Below, one piece after another: positions 57,145-61,577 of a stretch of 61,577 nt of DNA. The position numbers and the translations under genes are program-made. The notes under the pieces were generated by a model. That model did not search any database, was not told the origin of the DNA, and saw nothing but the letters and a program-made list of their open reading frames with translations. Origin of the DNA: Seison nebaliae (Eukaryota > Rotifera > Pararotatoria > Seisonacea > Seisonidae). The DNA is taken from contig JALJEE010002960.1 of assembly GCA_023231475.1 (NCBI GenBank), positions 1 to 61,577 on the forward strand, given 5' to 3'. How positions within the stretch are numbered: position 1 is the first letter of the stretch; each line of letters starts with the position of its first letter.

Positions 57145-58122
57145 ATGTTCCGTTACTCGTTGGGGAAATTACGTCCGCAGATTTTGTTAATGAAAAAGAA
57201 ATTGATAGATCCGATATCGAAGGAGATGTTGAATGCGAATCAAAAAATAATTCCTACTCTTTATTTCAGTAGAAAAGAAACGAGTAAAATACATCAAGAG
57301 AAATTGAAGAAATCTCTCAAACATCTACTGGATAATAATCATTTGAATGAAGCTATTTATCTTCTCGTTCATGTTGGTGGTAATTATAAGAATATCATTC
57401 AACCATATCATTATCGTATCGTCATGTCAGCATTGGGACGATATGGTCGTTTAGATCAAGTTCTCACATTATTCAACGACTCGAAAAATCGAAATTATGT
57501 TTTGGAAAAAATGACAAAATTAGATCAAAAAAAAATGTTCGTAACGATTGCAAATACGATAAGAGTCGCCGCCTTTAATTTGACGATCGAAAGGAAAGAC
57601 GACAGAATTAACGGAGATGAATTTAAACGAGAATTCCTTACCATTTTTTATGGTATGAGAAAATTGATGAATTTAGTTGAGAGACATTTAGATCGAAATG
57701 AATTGAATGATAATCAAATTCTTCGATTTGCTTTAGCCGACGCCATGGCCAAATGTGGGGATTATGATAATACTCTGAAATATTTGAGTCCGTTGGCTGA
57801 GAAGAACTCGGAGAGATTGAGATCATTTTCCATTTTATTTCATTCGTTATTGAATCAAATTCAACTAAATCGTCTCGATTTGTATAATGGAGAATTAACG
57901 ATAGAAATAACAATAAATCAATTCTATCAAATTTTTCAAGAATTCCAACAATTCATTAAAGATGCACAAATTAGAATTGATGGAACATCTGGCAAATATG
58001 AACGACAAATTCAATTAATTCAACGTCAGTATCAAATATTTAATTCATTAAAAATCAATCCGAATATTCCCTTTAAACAATCCATATCTGATGGGAATAT
58101 TCCTGTAAATTTATTAGAATAA
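57145..58122 (+). CDS. Pentatricopeptide-like protein, probably mitochondrial
   Basis: Single exon, 325 residues. The basic, hydroxylated N-terminus (MFRYSLGKLRPQILLMKKKL) resembles a mitochondrial presequence. Paired-helix stretches follow: HLLDNNHLNEAIYLLVHVGGNYKNIIQPYHYRIVMSALGRYGRLDQVLTLFND, then AALADAMAKCGDYDNTLKYL-like, with PPR spacing (about 35 residues), so an RNA-binding organellar role is likely. PTCD1/PTCD2-like proteins are candidates, but I cannot name the orthologue. The ATG is three bases after an AG acceptor and 16 bp behind the SAMTOR stop, which points to a shared transcript resolved by trans-splicing. Confidence 0.6.
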   Translation: MFRYSLGKLRPQILLMKKKLIDPISKEMLNANQKIIPTLYFSRKETSKIHQEKLKKSLKHLLDNNHLNEAIYLLVHVGGNYKNIIQPYHYRIVMSALGRYGRLDQVLTLFNDSKNRNYVLEKMTKLDQKKMFVTIANTIRVAAFNLTIERKDDRINGDEFKREFLTIFYGMRKLMNLVERHLDRNELNDNQILRFALADAMAKCGDYDNTLKYLSPLAEKNSERLRSFSILFHSLLNQIQLNRLDLYNGELTIEITINQFYQIFQEFQQFIKDAQIRIDGTSGKYERQIQLIQRQYQIFNSLKINPNIPFKQSISDGNIPVNLLE

Positions 58123-58347
58123 AATATTGTTGAGAAATTTAATTATTTTTAAGTTCTTATTCACACAATATATGTAGTTAAGGCACAATATATAGCACAA
58201 TAGTTAAAATTTCAAAAAAAAAAGAGAAAAAATTGACTGTGTTAAATTAAAATTTGTTTATTGAAAAAAAAAGGTCGAGAAGTAAAATGTATTTTGAAAA
58301 TATCGATATACAGATTAATATCGTATTATGATTATTTTGTCAGTATT

Positions 58348-58760
58348 TTAAACGTAGAATTTAAGAACCAAAATTCCCCCAATCACCGAAAGGATAAGAC
58401 TCATCATATTTATTTGTACATTACCTGCACTATTACAATTGTCGGTATCACAGCAATAAACACCAGATACTGATTCATCACAAACGTCTGCACAACTCCT
58501 CGTTGGAATATTACTTAACACTGCTTTCTGTTTCAATAAAAAATCAAGAAGATAAATTAAATGGTAAAGAATGATAACCATGCAAAATTCCTTATTACAA
58601 GGCGTTTTCACTTTGAGTAGTCCAATTCCGGTATAACAACTCGTGAGAGCTGATAGAATAAAATAAAATTATTGACCCATTATGAAAACGTTAAATATTA
58701 ACCATAAGCCTGTGGCACAACGATTGCCACGATTACTAATGAACAAAAAAGTTTCAACAT
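58348..58760 (-). CDS. Ly6/uPAR-type three-finger protein, copy C
   Basis: Three exons: 58760-58703, 58649-58579, 58527-58348 (102 residues). Exon 1 is a signal peptide (MLKLFCSLVIVAIVVPQAYA). The mature part reads SCYTGIG..TPCNKEFCMKAVLSNIPTRSCADVCDESVSGVYCCDTDNCNS: ten Cys in LU-domain order with the closing CCxxDxCN. A hydrophobic tail (MMSLILSVIGGILVLKFYV) fits GPI addition. It is shorter and distinct from copies A and B, nearer to classical single-LU proteins. It converges on the PPR-like gene, with 225 bp between stops. Confidence 0.8.
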
Positions 58761-61577
58761 AATACTTTGTCTAACTATATAATAATTCAGAATTTCTAAT
58801 GTTGTTCTCCAATTTTATACCACATTTTATAGTCGAACGGTTGTCTTAACAACCGAAAGTTTGCTCTCTACAAGTTTCGGGATATGCAATTTTTCCAATA
58901 TTATGATATAAACTCGGCAGTAATTCATATTCATATATATATCATATGTATGTATTCCTTTTCAGACTGTTATGATTATGGTGATTGTGGAATTAATGAT
59001 TATGGAACCGACTAAAGTTTCCGTTTAACTATTGGAGAATTTATTATTTTTATACTTACAATCGAGTTATTATAATTATACAATTAGGTTAATTATTCTT
59101 TAAATTGAATGTTGAAAAACAAATGGTTGTAGTTTTATTGTAATACGTTGAATAGAGGGACAGTAAAGAGCAAGAAATAAAAACTTTATCGGTTGAATTG
59201 TGCTTACGTTAGTTACAATAAAGTGAACGTATTCTTTTTTATTTTAATATCGATCCAGTAAAATTTAATTGGAATTTTGGGAAAATGGGAAACAAATTCA
59301 TTATTGCCATGCAAACATCAACATTGCAAATAGAAAAATGCTTATCCATTATTTAATGTGCGATTGAAATAATAATTTCGGTTCTTCAGACATTTGAAAA
59401 TTAACTTACATTTGTGATTTTGATGACGTGTATAAAAAAGAAAGATGAAGCATCATTATAGAATTATATTGTATATTATATCGTATACACAATTTGAGAG
59501 CTTCTCGTCTAGTTTTTTTGCACCTATTACTCAATTAATTATCCTCTTTCACTTGAGGATGCGCTATTGTTGACGTCAAACTTCAACATTTCCTCCTATG
59601 TTCCTGATTCTCTCAAAAATTACTTAGAAACAGGGAGGAGTTTGTTCCTTAATAACTCTTTTAAGGATTTATCTTTATTTCTTTATAATTTACCCCGCGG
59701 GGATTTGGTCTAATAATAAAAAAAAAAATATTCGACTATAAATAGAGAAAGGAACAGAATGAATTAATTTATTTATTCAATATGTAGTTTTCGTTAAATG
59801 AGTTCGATCGATATGTCAAGCCATTCGATTAAACAAAGCCTTGTGTCAAGCGAAACAAATTTTTGTTAGTCATGACAACATTTTTAATGCTCAAGTACAC
59901 TTTAAAGAATCTGACGGATGAAGTTTACACAAAAGCAAATATTATAAATCAATTCTTCTGAAAATTATTAATTCATTATCCTTCTCTCAACTAATTGAAT
60001 AGACATATTATATAAGCAGGGAAATTATCCGAAAGATTTTATTAGAAAGAAGTTATTTCTTTGACAAGTAAATTTCATGTAATTTTATGTGATTGATAAA
60101 ATTCCTAAATTTGTTTAATACTAACTAAAATGTGAGAAATGAAGATCAAAAGATGTAAAAGTTTTAACGATAATATAATAATCTTATTATATATAATAAG
60201 ATATCTTTCAATTATTTCAGAGATGGAATGTTATCAGCATTACCTATGGAAATATTAAACGTTCTTGGCCTATTTTTGGAAAGTGTCTGTGAATATGTGT
60301 TGTATTATATGTGTATAAAGTGACATAAAAAAGAAAAATTTTTAAATGAAATACAAAAACAGAAATTTACGATGTTGAAATATTTAAGATAAGAAATAAA
60401 AATTATTTTTAAAAATCGGAATATATTTGAAAACAATTTCTTCAGATTTGACGTACATTATCATACATGATTGAAATCCTGATTGGAAACGGCCCATTTG
60501 ATTATAAACAAATTTATAAACAATAATATTGATTAACTTCAGGTTGATACCTAAATGAAATTGGAGAAATTTATTTTTAGAAAAAGACTCCCAATATAAC
60601 TTCAAATAAAATAAGAAATGTTAATTCTTGCGCAATCCGAATGTTTCTTTGATAGGACAAATTTTATTGAAAGATGTGCAACGGCTTGACACATCTCTCT
60701 AAATTGATTACGAAAGTAAACAGTTATTGGAAGAAATATTGGATAAATTTCACTTTCTGATTTCTATATTTATACGAGCTTATATTCTTATTATTACACG
60801 TCATGCAAAATCAAATTTTTATATAGATAAAATAAAAGAGTCGTCAGCATACTACGTGCATGTAGTTGACACGTCATCCCTACACTAGAATTACGCGTTT
60901 AATTAAAATAATTTTTTTTATTTGTAGAGGATAAATCTCTAACAACTAAAATTATACTTATTTTAATTTCTTATTGCATATTTGAGATAACATTGGAGCT
61001 GATATTGCAAGTTACCAGGTAAAGTTGAAGAATAAATTTGATAGGGGAAATTGATTACCATTCTAATTTCTAAATATAATTATATTTTAATAAATTTATT
61101 TTCCCTAAAAAAATTTTTTTACCAATTTCTAAGATACAATTTCTTTATAATGTACTACATTTTACTTTTACATTACTATCCTATTAGTATTTACATTAAA
61201 TGAATATACACTACTTACATCGAAATTTTAAAATTTTGACAGCGAAAAGTGCTCAAGACTCTCCGGTTTTTTCCACACCACATTGTTAAAAAAACGTTCA
61301 AATGCTAATAGGGTACAATAAATGTGGAGTACAATTCAAGAATCCTCTGTTGAATCGATTACACATTTCTTGTCATTCATTCACCGTGTCATTATCATGC
61401 ATCAACCCATTTAATTTAAGTGTCCACAGTCTCATGAAGTTCACAGTTTTACACAAAATTTTTAAGCAAAATAAACAAAATTTTATTTGGAGAAATGAAA
61501 GGAAAATATAAATGAGAATTGAACAAATGGTTAAATTAAATTAAATTCGGTGAGTAGTTATCATCACTTAAGATTAT
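58761..61577. other. 2.8 kb without recognised genes (right edge)
   Basis: AT-rich. It holds a CCCCGCGGGG palindrome (59693-59702), a 22-bp perfect palindrome (60181-60202) and, after an AG acceptor at 60220, a 31-codon ATG frame at 60228-60323 that I cannot support. Short frames near 60384-60605 and 61302-61511 lack domain signs. Confidence 0.5.
60181..60202. repeat. 22-bp perfect palindrome
   Basis: Arms ATCTTATTATA/TATAATAAGAT meet with no spacer. It is AT-only except at the ends, so chance is not excluded in such AT-rich DNA. Confidence 0.7.

Noticed and set aside
60228-60323. 31-codon frame after an AG acceptor (MLSALPMEILNV...)
   Set aside because: Too short, no partner exon found, and no family similarity. 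It could be a last exon of a gene beyond the window, but nothing supports it.

Overview
This is nuclear DNA of a small, compact-genome animal. It is AT-rich (I estimate 70% or more) and uses the standard code. Introns are tiny: about 90 could be placed, mostly 40-60 bp, range 29-220. Genes are densely packed, often tail-to-tail. The gene set is metazoan (Munc13/BAIAP3, ABCA transporter, LASP, Ly6, annexin, PIG-A, SAMTOR, PSMB2, BRAP). It includes many motile-cilium genes (DNAAF11, CFAP299, PPP1R42, LRRC9, DZANK1 and CCDC157 relatives), so the animal has motile cilia or flagellated sperm; nematodes, which lack these, are unlikely. A spiralian with a reduced genome (flatworm, rotifer or orthonectid-like) fits, but the phylum cannot be settled from this window.

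Layout. 0-5.5 kb: 3' end of a cathepsin L, then an LRRC9-like gene tail-to-tail with a CCDC157-like gene. 5.7-12.6 kb, minus strand: a C-type-lectin-like secreted protein, a large NTE/PNPLA6-7 phospholipase and a small secreted protein. 12.9-23 kb, plus strand: DNAAF11/LRRC6, a 3.1 kb gene-poor stretch, and a 21-exon BAIAP3/Munc13. 23.8-30 kb, minus: a full ABCA transporter in 14 exons. 30.9-31.25 kb: a 352-bp non-autonomous DNA transposon with long inverted repeats and a perfect 9-bp target duplication. 32-39.1 kb: LASP (minus), CFAP299 (plus), two Ly6-type genes (plus) and PPP1R42 (minus), the last overlapping a Ly6 gene at the coding 3' ends. 39.4-43.9 kb: a DZANK1-like gene in two pieces running directly into an eight-repeat annexin. 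44.1-44.9 kb: two identical tRNA-Ser(UGA) genes. 45.2-58.8 kb: PIG-A, a low-complexity Gln/Asn/Ser-rich protein, BRAP, two P1 ribosomal-stalk paralogues, PSMB2, SAMTOR, a PPR-like protein 16 bp behind it, and a third Ly6 gene. 58.8-61.6 kb: no gene seen.

How the genes work together. There is no single pathway, but the cilium/axoneme theme recurs, and secretion and lipid handling recur (BAIAP3, annexin, ABCA, NTE, PIG-A with GPI-type Ly6 proteins). The most unusual global signal is the splice donor: nearly every placed intron starts GTT rather than GTA/GTG. Several genes also begin directly behind a splice acceptor, which suggests spliced-leader trans-splicing.

Exon boundaries were worked out by hand from reading frame, GT-AG and family similarity recalled from memory. 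Gene names are homology calls, not search results.
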